Source: Aphelocoma coerulescens
Taxonomy: Eukaryota > Chordata > Aves > Passeriformes > Corvidae
Assembly (NCBI RefSeq): GCF_041296385.1
Contig: NC_091020.1
Span: 31,142,001 to 31,206,000, forward strand
Reading direction: 5' to 3'
Length of the DNA stretch: 64,000 nt
In this document: positions 46,856 through 61,183 of the stretch, piece by piece
How the letters are laid out: the number at the start of each line of letters is the position of its first letter
Numbering within the stretch: position 1 is the stretch's first letter
Program-made: the position numbers and the translations under genes
The notes under the pieces: generated by a model
What the model was told of the DNA's origin: nothing
Databases searched by the model: none
Seen by the model: the letters and a program-made list of their open reading frames with translations, nothing else

Positions 46856-49800
46856 CAGCCAGTGGCATAACCCTTTTTTGGATTATATATCCTTTTTATA
46901 CACTCTTGGCACAGCCAGCACTCACTGGCAGAACAATAACACAGTCAGGCAAGAAAAGCAATATCTAAGAGTTGCAGGTGCAATAGAAAAGCCACTGAAG
47001 TTTGAAATTAGTACTGCATTCAATCACTGGAGCCTCAAGAAAGCACTGAATTTATAAGTTTCTGTTTTCATGAGAGCTGTTCATTAAAATGAAGATCGCA
47101 TCGTTCGGAATTTGCTCTGTGATAAACAGATCAGGATTTATGACATGGTATCTAATTTGCAGCCACCTAGGAAAGCCAAAACAGTGGAGGTTTAAGAGTC
47201 ACTTCAGAAAATGCTGAGGGCTCTAGGTTTGGGGTTTTAACAAATGCTTTCACCATCACATCCCCTTCAACACCCAATTTTTCACTATCTCCACTGTCTT
47301 TCTTACAGAATTTGCTAAATCACTAATGGACAAGAAAGCATCCCTAGGTCCAGGCAGGGCACTGCAAGCTTCTCCTTCTCCCATTAGTCATTATTTTCTA
47401 TAGTTAGGCTTTCCTCACATTTCAGGATATTTATTTTTAAATTAATCAAGCAGGTGTTGTGAAAATAATTATGAATAGCAAATGGCTTCATTGAACCAGT
47501 TTGGGTCCCTTAAAGGCCAGAAGCAGATCATACCCACCCTAGAGAAAGCCTTCTTCCAGCACAGTTACCACGAGCCACAGCAACAGAAATGAAGCATTCT
47601 GTTCAAAAATGCCCGTGGTGCCCAGCAAGGCAGACACCCTCATGTAAGACCCTGTATCACACACTGTTCTTCTTAACAGATATTCTTTTATTTCCCTGCA
47701 GTTGATTTTCAATGTGATGATGTGGGCAGGAAATTGTTTCAGGGTGCACTTGGAAAAACAGAAGCACCAAGGACTGGATCTTGTAACCTATATTTGTAAT
47801 AACCTTCAGGCTCAACACAAGGGGAAGAGCTGAGCTGGGCACTGTTGGGAGTTCTTGCATTTGCATACTCTATTATAGATTTAAAAATCAAAAGCAGGAA
47901 CTCAATGGACCTTGCTCAACCTCTGGGTGGACAATTAAATAATCCCAAGAATTCTGCCAAGAAGTGAACTTGTCACATGCAGCACCCTGCTGCCTTTTTC
48001 TACTTTCATTTCTACTGAAGCTGCAGGTTCCTTTAATTATCTAAGTGAATAACTTAATGATAAATTCCATTCCATCTCTGACAGCTGAATAATTAAGGAG
48101 AATTTTAAAAGGGAGCAATAAAACAGACTTTTAAAAAATTCACTTTGGTTATATCTCATCCTTAATTAAGTCAGTTCTGGAAAGATCCAAGTTCTAAAGG
48201 TCATTGAAAGATGTTGGCAAATTCATCAACTACATTAAAATCTAAAAAAAATTACATAGGTTCAGTTTCAGCACTCTTAGGTAACCTTAAAGGAAACTGT
48301 ATGTCATGACCAAAGTATCCCTATATATTAGTTTGAAATGTAAAAACTACCTAGGGTTAATTGTAAAATGAATACTTCTATTTTTAAATTGCACTTGCAA
48401 TAAATTTGCTTTAGCCAAAGTAAATGATGTCGTTTTTCAATTAGTGACCAAAACTTCATAAATAATGATTTTTTTCAGGGGTTTAGGGTGAACTTTGGAA
48501 AGCAGTGCCTGTCCAAATAAATAAAGCTAGAAATTTTTGTTTTCAAGTAATCACTGAGACAAGCAAACAAGAACATTCTGCTTGGAGTCAGCCTACAAAA
48601 TTGTTTGACTTGAAAGGTCATTAAAACCCATTTACTAACATTTGCTGTAGGGTCAAAGTTTAAATAAGGGAAACTGTTCAATAGAAGTCAACATTTCAAA
48701 TAAAGAAGAAATCAGTGCTGCCAAATAAGAAAGTGATTCTTCTTCTGCCCAACTGAAACAAGTCACTAACCTTTCTCCAAAATCACAGCACACGTTCATT
48801 TTTTGGGGTCAGTTCCCCTCTGTTGAGCCCTTCACCAGATCAGGTTAAAACCTGTCAAGACAGTGGAGTCTCCTGCAGCCATTAAACAGATGATTAAAAT
48901 ATTCATCTGCTGCTCAGTAGGATTGTTACAGAGGCAATCTAACAGGGGTGCACTCCTGGTTGACCGTACTTTCAGCAATGACAAGCTTTCATGAAAATAA
49001 ATTAATATATTTAGAACTGTTTTACAACCAACAGGGCACCTGCCCTCATGGGACAAGACTGCACTTAGCAAAAATCTTCTGGAATCACATTTTCAGCCTA
49101 AATGGATTAGTACCTAAATTTATTACTTTTTTAGTTCAGACTGGACAGCAGCAGAGCTGCTGTCCCACAGGAAAATTCATCATCCCAAATCACCCCATCG
49201 GCCAAGAGCAAGACAGAGTGCAGATCTCAGAGCAAATGCAGCTCTACAGCATTCTAAGAACTGGTTTGGGCCTGACAATCAGAAACATTCACTCTCCTGT
49301 TCCCAGATGAAGCAAGTTTCCAGCAGTTAAACAAGCCCTGGCTAATTTCCTGCTGTTGTGGAAATTGACTCCATATCCACATGCCTGGTGAAAATGTGTT
49401 TTCTCCTTGTGACAACCCAAAGTCAGGGAAGGTCATTTACAAATAGTGATGATTTAACGTAAAAATGAAAGCAAACCTTGCACTGAGTTTGCGTAATTTG
49501 AGGGTTGGGAATTTTCAGCCTGTTCCAAGAAGCAAGATTCCATGTAAATTCCAGTTAAGACAAGAATCCCCATCAGCAGTGCCATCTAAAAACCACACAG
49601 GATTAAAAACAAAACAATATCTGGAAAGCGACGCAGCTCATCACCATTGCCTGCTACCATCCACGTGCCTGCTGATTTCCAAATCTCCAGCCTTATCTGC
49701 CTCTCCAGCAGAAGCCAGTCACAGCCTGTGTGCAAAAGCTGTGGGCCATTTATCACCCTGGAGTTATTCATCCAGCTTCTCCCTCGGACAGAGGGATGCT

Positions 49801-52800
49801 GAATCCACCTGAGGCTTGAGCAAGGACCGTGCACCAGCCCCACCCTGCGCAGGAGGAGCTGCTGTCACCACGAAGGTGAGCTGCTTTCTGCTTCCACAAG
49901 GACAAACCCATGGGCACAAGCCAACAGCACAAAACCCTCCCTCTTCTCTGTTGTTCACCCCCTTTTTGGGAGCCAACTCCAGTCTGCAGCGTGGTCCAGA
50001 CAGGGTCTGCCCTCTGCACCCGCTGCGGAGAGAAAAGGGCTCACCCACTTCACCACAAAAGCCAAGGACCAAAATCCCAGCTCAGACCCAAAGCAGCAGG
50101 TGGGTGGTGTTAGCCAAGCCTGAAAATGTGACGCCATGCTGCCACCTCAGCAATTCCAGAGGAGGAGGAGGTGGAGGAGGTGTCTCTTTTGAAGAGGTAA
50201 AAAGAGCCAAGAGAGCAGAACCTCTCCCCAAGCTGCTGGGTTATTCCTGGGCAGGAGGAGAGGATGGATGCTCAGGGTGCAGGCACAGTTCCTTGGAGCA
50301 CTCCAGCAGGGAGGGATTGTGCCAGAGCCCCTGCAGGGGTGAGGAGCCCCATTCACCCCCTGCCACCTCCCACCCATCCCCACAGCCTCAAGCAGGAACT
50401 GTTCCTCCTTGAACAGCTTGGTGCCACCATGGGATGCTCCCAGCAGGGGCATGAAGGAGCCACCCACAAAGGAGCTTTGTGCTGGGACAGTGTCAGATCA
50501 GCCAGTGGCACATTACAGGGCAAACCTGGGTGATTATTTATGCACAGCTGCACCACCTCATTTCCATAGATTTACCGTGGCTATGGGGGCAAATTAGGGA
50601 AAAAGGCTCTTTGCAGGCAAATTCCTGTGGTGGTTTGTACAAGCAAGACAAGAGAGCTCCCAGGACAGCTAAGCAGTGGAACAGTCCACAAAAAAAGCAG
50701 AAGGAATGAGACTAAAATGAGATGCAAAGCAAAAGAATAAACGTGTACAACTTCTCCTTGTGGGATTTACAGAAATACCAATTTGTCTTGCTTTCAGACT
50801 GAGATATTTCATTCTGCCAAAGGCCGTGGTTTTTCTTGTTTGTTCTTAATAAGATCAGGGTTTTTTTCAATGCTTACAAGTCCAGACACACATTTTAATG
50901 TGAGATATGTTCCCCACATTTTGTGAACTTGGACCACCACCTCAGAATCAGGGAGCAGCTCACTATCTCATGTCTCCCTGCTTGAAAAAGCTTCCCCTCA
51001 CTCGTGAAGGGCAGCAGTCAAATCCACTGCTTGGATATCACACTCAGGGAGTCCTCCAGTTATTCTTGGCTTGCCTTGCCAGGGAGAAGAACTCAACATC
51101 AGTATTAGTCTTTGATTTCTGAGATGTTACATCTCTTTGGCTCAAGCTGGTGTTTTCATGTTATGGGTGAGCAGAGGATCTTCTCAAATACAAAGCACAA
51201 GCTCATGAAACCTGGGGGCTAACTTGGGGCTTGGTTTTGAGCTTGGTTGCATTCCCAAGCTCGGCAAAGAGCACATCTTGTATGCACTTTTTGCAGTTGC
51301 CCAAGACCTCACTGGAACAGTCCAGACCTGGATGGGAGGGAGAGGAACAGGCAGATACAGAGTCATTGCCCACTTGTTTTCCCCTTGCAGTTTACACCAG
51401 ATGCCTGGAAGGCAAACACAAAGCAAACAAATATCAAACCTGATCTCTTTCCTTCTCCTCCACACCCAAAGTCTGCTGTTTGCTCTTTGGTCACCTTGAG
51501 AGTCTTCCCTTTCCCTTGAGGAATCCCCTCTAAAATGAAGGTGAATGAATGCACTCCTCTCAGCAGAGCCAAGGCATGTACTGGTTAGAGACTTGCTTCC
51601 TTTGCTGAATCCATTGGATCTGCACGAGCACCCGCCCTGGTTCCAGCATCCCCCCCAGATGCTGAGCATCTCACCACTGCTGCACCCAGGGAAGGGGCAG
51701 CAGCCCCGGATCTCCAGCTCACAAAAGCTGTGCAGACTTCACAAAGTGCAGAGGGCTTCCTACTGAAAGGAGGAAAAAACCTGTCTGCAGGTCCCACAGC
51801 CCAGAGAAACTCCTCAGGGCAGGAGACAGACCCTTGCCCAGGGCACAGGACTCTTCACATCTCCCCCATTCCCAGCACTGCCTCCTCTGCCTCTCCTCAG
51901 GGGACATGCCATAACTGACTTCATTCCTCAAGCTGTTTATTTTGAAGCCAGTGGTACCAGAGTTTGGCTTCACCAGTGCCACCATCCTGAGTCTGTCCAC
52001 ATCCACGCTGGGCACTGCCAATGTAAATGTCAGTGCAGCTCATCCTCAGCATACATCTGCATTCCCAGCCAGCTGCAACAGGCTGAGCTCATCTCCTCTA
52101 CCTCAAAAACAGAATTATCAGCATCAGCATCAGTAACCTGATGTTCTCCTTAAAGGATCAACATCTGGTTCCATACCAGCCTTAGCTGCCTCACCCGTGT
52201 GACACAGCTCGTTAATCAGGGTTCACATGACGGCTGTAGGAGTTTCACTACACGTGAACCTCTTCAGAAACCTGGAACTTGAGTCCAGAAACCTGGACTC
52301 TAAAGCTCACTAAAGGACTCTCACAGGAATTTTTAATGAAAGTATCTATAGCTCCTCTTGGAAATGTTTACCTTCAGTAGGGTTCGTGGGCAGGACCAAG
52401 CTCAGTGGCACATGATTTCTCCCCTACCTGCCTCTGGCCCACTGGGATGGGGGATGTTTTTCTAAGCAGATGTTTTAAAGCCCAAGGACTGGGCTTGCCA
52501 CACAGCAAATCTGTTCCTCAGACCAGCCCATAAAGGAGGGTCACACAGAACCTGTGGTGGAGCAGGGGGATGAACACACAGAGGTCCCTGAAACACCCTC
52601 ACATGTAGCTGCAGCCTGCCTATGCTGGAAACAGCAAAGTCTGCAGGTGACTGAGGAAAAAATTTGGCAAAAGATGGAGTTCTTAGCAATGAGCCAGTCT
52701 AGACATGGAGACATCTGGATACAGAGAACCTGCCACCATCCCAGCAGCTTCTTCCTGCAGTTGGTATCATAAAAAGAAATTGCTCCTAATTCCTCCAGCT

Positions 52801-53149
52801 TCACTTCTGATCAGTTCCTGTCTCTGTTTCTTCTGTTGCTATATAAAAGAGCCCTTTTAATACCAAGAATCATCTCCAAGGCTTTAGCCTGCCCTAATCA
52901 AGTCAGTATCTCCATTAGATAAACAGGCATGTCTGCTTGACTCTTGCTGCCAGGCTGTTTTCTTGCCTCTGGTTCTTTTCTGCCCACACTCGACTTTTCC
53001 TCCTTCATTTTAAGCCCACGAATGGTGACCCTGCCCAGGGGTGGTCCCACCAGCAGCATACACAGGCACCACACCTTCCCCCTGCTCCCACACACTGCTT
53101 CCCTGCTCAGTCACCCACGTTTGCCAGCCCGTTTTGCCATTTATTTTGC
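46856..53149. other. Intergenic, GC-richer toward 49.7-52.1 kb
   Basis: The first part is AT-rich. The stretch at about 49650-52100 is visibly richer in G and C, with a GGAGGAGGAGGTGGAGGAGG run near 50160. Several frames cross this part, including a 198-codon plus-strand frame at 49816-50412 (TTG start) and a 161-codon minus-strand frame at 51184-51669 (ATG start). None resembles a known protein. They are best explained by the lower stop-codon frequency of GC-rich DNA. Confidence 0.45.
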
Positions 53150-53560
53150 ATCATGATTAGCAAGAAAAAAAAATGACACCAGCAAAAAAATAAGCACTGA
53201 ATGATTCCTGTTCATCTCAGCACACTTCTCTGCTTTCTAGCAATTCATCTCTGTATTAAAAACAAAGTACTAATGACCATCATCCCATCAGTAATTACCT
53301 TAATCTGATCAAAATTCCCTGCAGTTATCAATCACTACAAGTTCTCATTACCCTTTTCTCTTTCTGCTCTGTTATCCCAGAGGCATCTCCACCACCACCA
53401 TGGATAATTTTCTTTTATTCAGAGAGCCTGTTAAGGATCTGTAAATCAGAGCTACCAATTTACCAAGCATGCAGCAAAATCACATTTTTTCCTGGTCCCA
53501 GAATCAATCACCTCAGAGTGCTTCCAGTGATAAATTAAACTTCATATCTTATGTGCAAGA
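53150..53560. promoter_or_regulatory. AT-rich candidate conserved non-coding element
   Basis: It contains CATGATTAGC, CAGTAATTACCTTAATCTGA, TTATCAATCAC and TGATAAATTAAAC, a concentration of homeodomain- and PBX-like words without repeats or frames. Its regulatory role is inferred from composition alone. Confidence 0.2.
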
Positions 53561-55581
53561 TAGTGAAAATGATTGTTTTCCACTTGAATAGATGCACAAA
53601 AGGGTGTGAAAGCCAGAACATGCCATTCACACAGCAAGAGGTATCTCTAAGGACTCCCGCTTTCAATTAATGGCTTGAACAGTATCTCCTGGCCAGGCAG
53701 AAACAGTGTTACACAAATAACTGCTGTAGTCAAATTGCTGGAAAATTGGAGAAGTCTAGGAACGTTTATTTTGGTGAACTGTAACCCTGAACAAGCCAGT
53801 GTAAGATGCCAAGCCGTAAATAGCCTTCCTTCAAGCAATAAATGGAGTCTTTGAAGAACTTTTAGCCATGGCACAGGTGAGATCTGCAGCATCTGCTGCT
53901 CACAGGGCAAGTGGGAAGGGATGCAGCACCCTCAGGAGTCTGTGGTTCAGCGCCCTATTAGGGATTCCGTGAGTCTGTCTTTGCAGAGAAACACTTGCCA
54001 ACAATAGAAGCAGAGCCCACAGATTTTCCTGCAGCCTGTCCTGAGCAGCAGCCACTTATGTGTGACTTTCGATGGTTTTACCTTGGCTGCAGCACCAAGC
54101 CCGAGGGCACGGATGAAGGTGTGACAGTGCAGACCTGGGGGAGATGAGTAAGAACTAAGGAGCTGTGTACAGCCAAAATCTAAATAGGGGAGAGACAATG
54201 GAAATTACCCATTCCCAGACAGCCCAGAAACTGAATTCCTGCCATCAAAAGGCATCCCTAAGCTCTTAATGCATTAGGGGATTCAGCAGTCCTTGCAACT
54301 GCCTAAGCATTTAAAGGTTAATTGCAACCAGGATATTTCAATGAAGTTATGCCAGAGAATAAAGGTTTCAGGAAATTCAACCGCTGTAATTAAGAGATTG
54401 ATATCACAGATTCACATCTTCCGGAGCTTTGGGCAGTGCCTAACAATGACTCCTCAGTTTTTCTCTGGGATTCAGAGTAACACAAAGAAGTACAGGTCTC
54501 TGTGAGGCTGAAGGCTTCAAAACCCAGCCGATCATTTCTTCTGGGTCTAATTGCTGAACCCAGGGGTGTATTTGGAAGACTCCACCCATTTCTTTAAAAC
54601 TCCTGGATGAACAACAGCACCCCAGATGCAAACATTTTAATCTGTCTTGTGGCTTTTTTGTCAAGAGTTTCACTTCTCCTGCAGACATTCAAATTCCCAC
54701 AGTGACCCACAGAGGGCTATGCCATGAGAAGCTCCAGGGAAGGGGTGTTGCTTCTCTCTGCAGCAGACAGGAACTTGGTTTGTTCACTTGTGGCAGCAAA
54801 ACGTTTCATCACACATGTATCTTTGTGTTTCTTGGGTGACTGCTACGAGGCCCTTGCCTGGGATTAAGGAAAGTGGGGTAGATGTAAGAAAGCTTCTAGA
54901 TGTGACACTAGAAATTGCTGGACGTGATAGGTAAGAGTGTGAGAAGCTGATGAGCCTTATAGACAGCACAGAAAGGAAGGTCTGTTACATGAGGAATGGC
55001 CAAATTTCACATAATTGAAGTACTGAGCTCCTGGTGGGGTGCAGAGCCAGCATTGCCCAGGTGATCAATCACATCTGTAACATCAGCTGCAAACCTGACA
55101 GCCACGACATCCTCAAGCAGAGCTGGATAAGAGTTTCATGTCCTAGCCCTGCCAGAACCAGCTCATTCATTTAGTGTTCAGCCCATTTCATACACGGGGT
55201 GTTGTGAGAAGAATGTTTAGGAGCAAACAGACAAAAACCACATAATCTGCAGATCATCTGCCTGCTTGAAAAAACAGAAAATACTCTCTTAATCATCTGG
55301 TGTCTCATGGCTCAAAGGCTCCTACTTTGGGACAGTGATTTTCCTCATGGAACAAGGTAAGAGCAGGCTGACATGTGAGGCTGGCACCCAGAATCAGAAT
55401 TTATTCTTTCTGGATCAGTCTCTTTCTAAAGCCCAAGTCCATTTTAAGAACAAAAAGAGATGCCCCAAAACAGACACGAGGAAAGCTTTTAGCCAAGCAT
55501 AAAGGATCATTTGGACTAAGCTTGAGCACTTAAAGCCCACTTTTCCCCTGCTGCCTTCACATGTGTGCCCAGCAGGAGACC
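53561..55581. other. Intergenic, no gene recognised
   Basis: Unique sequence without recognisable repeats, RNA genes or protein similarity. Confidence 0.5.
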
Positions 55582-55645
55582 AGAGAGGTGGTGGATGCCC
55601 CATCCCTGAAATATTCAAGGCTGGATTGGATGAAGGACAACTTTT
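55582..55645 (+). mobile_element. Short CR1-type LINE remnant, sense orientation
   Basis: Only GAGAGGTGGTGGATGCCCCA, TCCCTGAAATATTCAAGG and CTGGATTGGATGAAGG remain, in CR1 sense order. Both ends are lost and divergence is high. Confidence 0.65.
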
Positions 55646-56559
55646 AGCAGTCCACATCATTATTGGGATTTGATTAGCAAGGTTACTAATGAGAAATGGG
55701 ATTGAGATGCAAGTGAGCATTTTACTCCCATGGACAACAAGCTGACCAATACTCACTAAAAGGAGCAGTAAAAAGCAGGATGTGGGTTCTGTGCCATCTG
55801 GGCAGTTTCCACACAGAACCTGTCTGGAGTCTTACCAGACCTGGAGGAATCCACCTGGCCTCTAGTAAGAGAATGTGTTGCAAGGTGCATTTGTACCTTC
55901 CTGTTTCAGTTTTAAGGTACTGCCTAAGCTCAGGATTTGGGGTTGATGGGTGAGAAGGGAGCACAGCCCAAACCTGGGAGCAGCCACTGCTGTCAGACTG
56001 AGCATCCTGCAAAGCCACACTTGCCAGGAACATCAGAACTCCACAGGCTGGCAGAGGTGAGCCTAAAACTTCATCTCCACGAGATGAAAATCAAGAAGAG
56101 CTCATACAGTCTTGCCCTGGCAGAAACAACAGCAAAACAACCAGCCCTTGGCAGGCAAGAGAGATGCTCTATAACACACTTCTGGAAAGTGCCCTGCTGC
56201 TCTCCTGACATTACCAGCTCAGCTCAATAACACCCACAGAACAGAGAGCAGGCAGTGGGAATGTCAGGTGGAAATTAGATTCCAAAAGAGACACTGTGCA
56301 TTTAAAATTCTCCAGCCTCAGGAGGACAGAATTGAGTTGCTTATTCAGGAGAAAGCACGTCTGGCTAACATTGAGTTTGTATTTAATTGGCACTGATGAA
56401 CAATAAAGTTGCAAACTCCTTTCACCAGTGCATGAATGTGCAGAAAACAACCTGCCACAGAACATTATATAGGAAATATTGTCCTTCAGCATCCTGCAGC
56501 CTCCTGCCATGTGAATCACAGCCCATTTAACAATGACATGGATGCTGGGCTGCTCGGGG
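55646..56559. other. Intergenic, no gene recognised
   Basis: Unique sequence with no repeats or credible frames. Confidence 0.5.
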
Positions 56560-57060
56560 GAGGGAAAGGCAGCTCTGACCATTACACACCAGCCAACATC
56601 ATTAGAGTCAATTACCCTATTAGCACTGAAACAGACCTGATACGTGAACAGGGAGCCTCAATGCTCTTCAAGTGCTGCTTTCAACTGGAGATCAAAAATG
56701 GGCACAGGAAAATATCCAACTGCCTACAACCAGCACTCAGCACCCGACAGCATTGGGTCCCTAATTAGGATTTAATAAGCTGGTAATTGTAATGGCAGTG
56801 GTCTCATTAGCCTGATGCCTCATCACTGTGAGCACAGATCAAGTTGAGAAAGGCAGTCAACCTTGCAAGCCTTTCCAAACAACCAGACAAGAGCTGATTA
56901 AAGCAAGCGCTGCTTTTGAGGCAGCTCCTAATGAAAAGTGAATTCATGGCCAATGGGAAGCCAACAGTAATTTGTGTCACTCTTTTAAAGAACATCTTTA
57001 GTGAGAGGCATGGGACCAGGAAGTTTGTTAATACTAAATAAATGCCCAAAATAAAAAGGA
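56560..57060. promoter_or_regulatory. Candidate conserved regulatory block
   Basis: It is rich in homeodomain-like words: CATTAGAGTCAATTACC, CCTAATTAGGATTTAATAAG, GGTAATTGTAATGG, CTCATTAGCC and GAGCTGATTAAAGC, with a GCCAATGGG CCAAT box. CCTAATTAGG at 56759-56768 is a perfect palindrome. No repeat family or reading frame explains the block. Confidence 0.3.
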
Positions 57061-60000
57061 AGAATTTGTAGTCAGCACTACAAAGTAAGGAACACCGAAC
57101 TGGAAAAATGCTTGCCCCAAAGAGAGTGTGTGGAAATTACTAATGACTGCTCAGGGTAAAATCTCTAAAGCAGACCAACACGTTTCTGAAATCTCAAAGA
57201 ACTTCATGGCCCTTGGTTACTCGCTATGTTTATTTAAGCTGTCACTTCAGGTACACACTTGGGCACTGCTCAATAGCAGGTGAAATCATGTTGGGTTTTC
57301 ACTGCAGTGTTCAGAGTGTCTTTGATCAAACAAATCTCTGACTGCTGACTCTCATCTGCCTCTGTTTGTGCAAGATCACAGCTACAGGTCTAAAATAAAG
57401 TTGTGCATTTATCAAGAACAGAAATGCAATGTGTTTTATAAATACTTTTGATTTCAGGAATTTAGATTAAAAAAAAGACTATTCCATGAGCAAAACTGGA
57501 GCGGAGATGCCATCTCATGCTGGGTAATTCCCTAGAAGCCAATCAATCAAGAACTTCTGAATGCAAATCAAAAAGCCTTTAGGCTCTGTTGCTCACCTTT
57601 TTTCCAATCAAAAAAAATAATTTTACCAAGGCCAGGGTTTTGAAGCAAGTCATTTTACACCACCTTTTCATCTCAAGGGAGCAATGTGAGCAGAGAGTTG
57701 GTAAAATGAATTCAAAAGAATCAATTCATTAAGTATCAAAGTGGCTTCATCAAAATCAAATCTCTAACAAAAAAAAGAACACTTCTGAGCTTGATTTATA
57801 AGCATCCAACTAGACATTTTAAAGTACCTGTGAGTGGTTACCAAGGCAGAGACATGTAAAAAAATCTTATACAGGAGGGAATTGGGAAAACCCCCAATGA
57901 CTTTTGATAAGTAACTTTATGGCATTATCATAAGGAGACCTTTTGTACCAGTCACAAGATCTCCTTTCCCTCCCTTAAAATGAGATTTCTCTTGGTGTAA
58001 CTCAATGACCTCCACAAAGCACAGTTATTCACTAACATCAAAATTAATGTTAATGCTGGAGTAATGCAATTTATGAACAATTCAAAAAAGCATTCAGCAC
58101 TTACAATTAGGACAAAATTACGAGTTTGAAAACAATGCAAATACCTATACCTGCTTTTCCTCACACAGATTACTGGTCTGACAGTCCCTTGCACAACAAT
58201 TCCACAAATCCTTCTGGAGCAAGTTAAGTAGGGAAGTCCTGGTCTTCCTAATGGCATTTTGTATAATGTTGTGTTGCTACTAGAACCCACAGCTTTCCCT
58301 GTGTTTACCCAGAGGCCAGGCAGCTATGTTATCCGATGGGGAAATCTATCTATCCATATACTTGTAAGCTTGACAAGATTGGCTGAATTTTGCATCCTCT
58401 GCCCAAAGCAACTGGGCATTTACCTCATGTACCCCTCAGCAGCACCATGGTGGCTGGGGGGGGCAGGGAATGGCCCAAAGAGTGCTGGGCAATCCGTGTT
58501 TGGCAGATATTGCAGGCTGACCACTTGTATGGCCACAGATGTGTTTTCTTTAGCTGGTTCAGTTCTGCCATCCCTTAGGAGCTCTGAGCAGAGCCATTTC
58601 CTCAGGGAAAGCCTTTCCACCCCTCCACCACCAAGGCTCAGAAAACACTGCAGGCAAACTGAGCCCACATCATCTCCTTTACCATTTCTTGGTGAAGGAA
58701 ATGATCTGCAATGAACTCTGAGGTCAAAGACCTCAGCAGACTCTAATAGACTGTGTCATTTATTGTCTAACTAGACTCTGTATGGATCCTTCACATGTCC
58801 CAGTTTAACACAACATCCCTATTTGGTTTGTGCATAATTTAAGGAACAGCTGAGTGCTGTTTCCTTCCTTGTGCAAGAGTGGCTGCAGCCACATGTCTGA
58901 GCACTTTCCTGCACAAACACCTCAGCTCAAAACCGCAGCATTTGGTACTTTGCAGGGCAGTTCCTGCTGAGCTCAACAGGGGCAGAGCCTCAGTCTGTGT
59001 CTGTACCCCTGGCACCCTTCACTGCTGGTTTTTGTCACCTCGTTTCACTGTTTTCCTCACAACCATCTCTTCATTTTGTGGTGCCACTTTTGTTCTGTGA
59101 TTTAGAGGAACCCAAAGTATATTTTCTTATTAATATATGGACAAGAAGTTACTCTGTGGTGAAGCAAACCCCTGATGCACTGAGGCAATGGCCGGCACTG
59201 CTGGCTGGCCAGACACATCCAACTTCAGCACACAGATGTTCCCAAAGAGTGCCTCTTAGTGTCTTTGAGTAATCAGGCAGATTACTAAAGCTGGGTGTTT
59301 TTATCTCTTCAACTTCCAGGAATTTTCCACCAAGTGGTAATAAGCCTTTCTGACAGCTCTGAGTCAGAGTGAAAGCCAGAAAAAGTGACAGGTTTGTATG
59401 ACTTGAGAATAAAACCAGAGAGAACACATCTGCAACTTCATACATATTGAAGTAGGCTATGAAAAGTGACAGCAAAAGAAAATCATACAATGTAGGAACC
59501 TACAAATCAGGAGAATCTGACTGACAGCACAGCAACACCTAGAGAATAAGAGACTAGAATTGCTGGTAGAAAATTTAAATATATTTAAATTAATTCCCCC
59601 ATTCCCGAGAAAGCAATTATGTTGACGCTAGAAGTACCTAAGATTTCAATCTGTTTTGAAATATCAAGCTGTCAATATTTTCATCCATTTTGCAAATAGC
59701 CATTAAGGGGAATTAAAATGCAACATTGCTCAAGGATTGCCAGTACATCATCCACACAGGAGAGAGATTAAAGTTGCCTTGACAGCTGCAGCCTCACCCA
59801 GCTGCAGCAGATGAACGGCCCACTCCAGAGCCTTGAGCAGCACTCAAGGACACGAGCTCACAGGGGAAAGGATGCAGACAGCTCTAAGATGGTGTAAAGG
59901 CTCTCCAGAGCACGTTTGGACAGCTAGAAACACAGATCAGGATTACTAAACCCAGAGGAATTCAGGTCATGGTGTTTCTCCTCAGAAAGGGACAAAGAGA

Positions 60001-61183
60001 CCGCCTACGTGCATTGCTGCTCTTCCTTAACTAAGCAGTCTTGTCCTGTCCCAGCCTTTCTCCTCAAAGCACCTGCTTTTAGAGACACACTGAGTAGTCC
60101 AGACTGTGCCCTGGGCTAGGGGGCAAGATGGGGATTTGAAAGTGTCCAGCATCACCCAGGATTCCAGACACTGGATTTCTGAAATAGAGACAATGTTTGA
60201 CAACCACATGAAAAATAACAAGTTTCAGACACAATTCAGCCGACACACTGCAGAAGCTAAAAAATACTGAAATTGTGCTTCTTGGGGCACACACAAGTTT
60301 TTCACAGTCCCAGTATGTGGTGAAAGATAAGAACTTCCAAGTGGTGAAGTGCTCCCCCCGTTCTGCTCATGAGTTGTCATGTCCAACATGACCCTGGAGT
60401 TTTATTATTAGCTCTTTATGATTCTGAAAATTCTCAGAGATTAATACTGAGAGCCAAGCCTCAAATGTTTGAAATTTATCTAGCCAAGAGAAGAATTATT
60501 TCTTCTGTATAAATATCCTTCTTTTGCTTTAAATTCAGTTTATTAGCCTTAATTTGACTGATCTAAAAATCAAATAAGTCACATGGTTCAATTAAAAGTA
60601 GCCAGACATGTTGGGTTTTTTCCTGTTCGAATGTAGCCCACAAACAGAATAATATAATAATGGCCAAAGCATTTGTTTGTATTCAACAGAAGAAGAATTC
60701 ATCAGACTGAAGCAATCCTGAACTGTCACTCTGAGGATGCAGACCAGCAGAAAGTTGAATTAGCTCCCCGAGGAACTAGCTCCAAATGTATTATGTTTTC
60801 AGGATGCTTTTAAAAATCAATAGAGCTCTTGCAATACTTTATATACAACCAACAACTGGCTGCAAAGCAGTTGAATCAGTTTAAGGGTGACTTGTCCTAC
60901 CCTGGGAACAGCTAAAAGGAAGCACAAGCACCATTTGGTTGTACAAACAATGACATCCTGCCCACCCCAGCACATATCTCCCCCACCCAGGCTGAGTAGT
61001 CCTGCTCTCCTCAGCACACTTTTATCAACACATAGCTCTAAACTTTGGAACACGTGGAAAAGTGCCCTCAACCAGCCAGGAGCAGTCACTGCTGCTCTGG
61101 CAGGGCACTGGTTTGGTAGCTTGCCCAGCTTGATTCAGCTTTCTGCTCCTTTCTTCCCAAAAGCCCATGGGAGAGTGGTCTTT
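57061..61183. other. Intergenic, no gene recognised
   Basis: Mostly AT-rich unique DNA. A CAATCAATCAAG-bearing patch lies near 57540, and a TTTAAATATATTTAAATTAA patch near 59575. Frames in the 58.2-58.7 kb portion have no recognisable similarity. Confidence 0.5.

Noticed and set aside
49816..50412. 198-codon plus-strand open frame, proline- and glycine-rich
   Set aside because: It opens with TTG and lies in GC-richer DNA where stop codons are fewer. Overlapping frames on both strands are equally open and none is recognisable.
51184..51669. 161-codon minus-strand open frame with an ATG
   Set aside because: Several overlapping frames on the other strand are open over the same bases, and the product has no known motif. 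A spliced exon cannot be excluded but cannot be supported.
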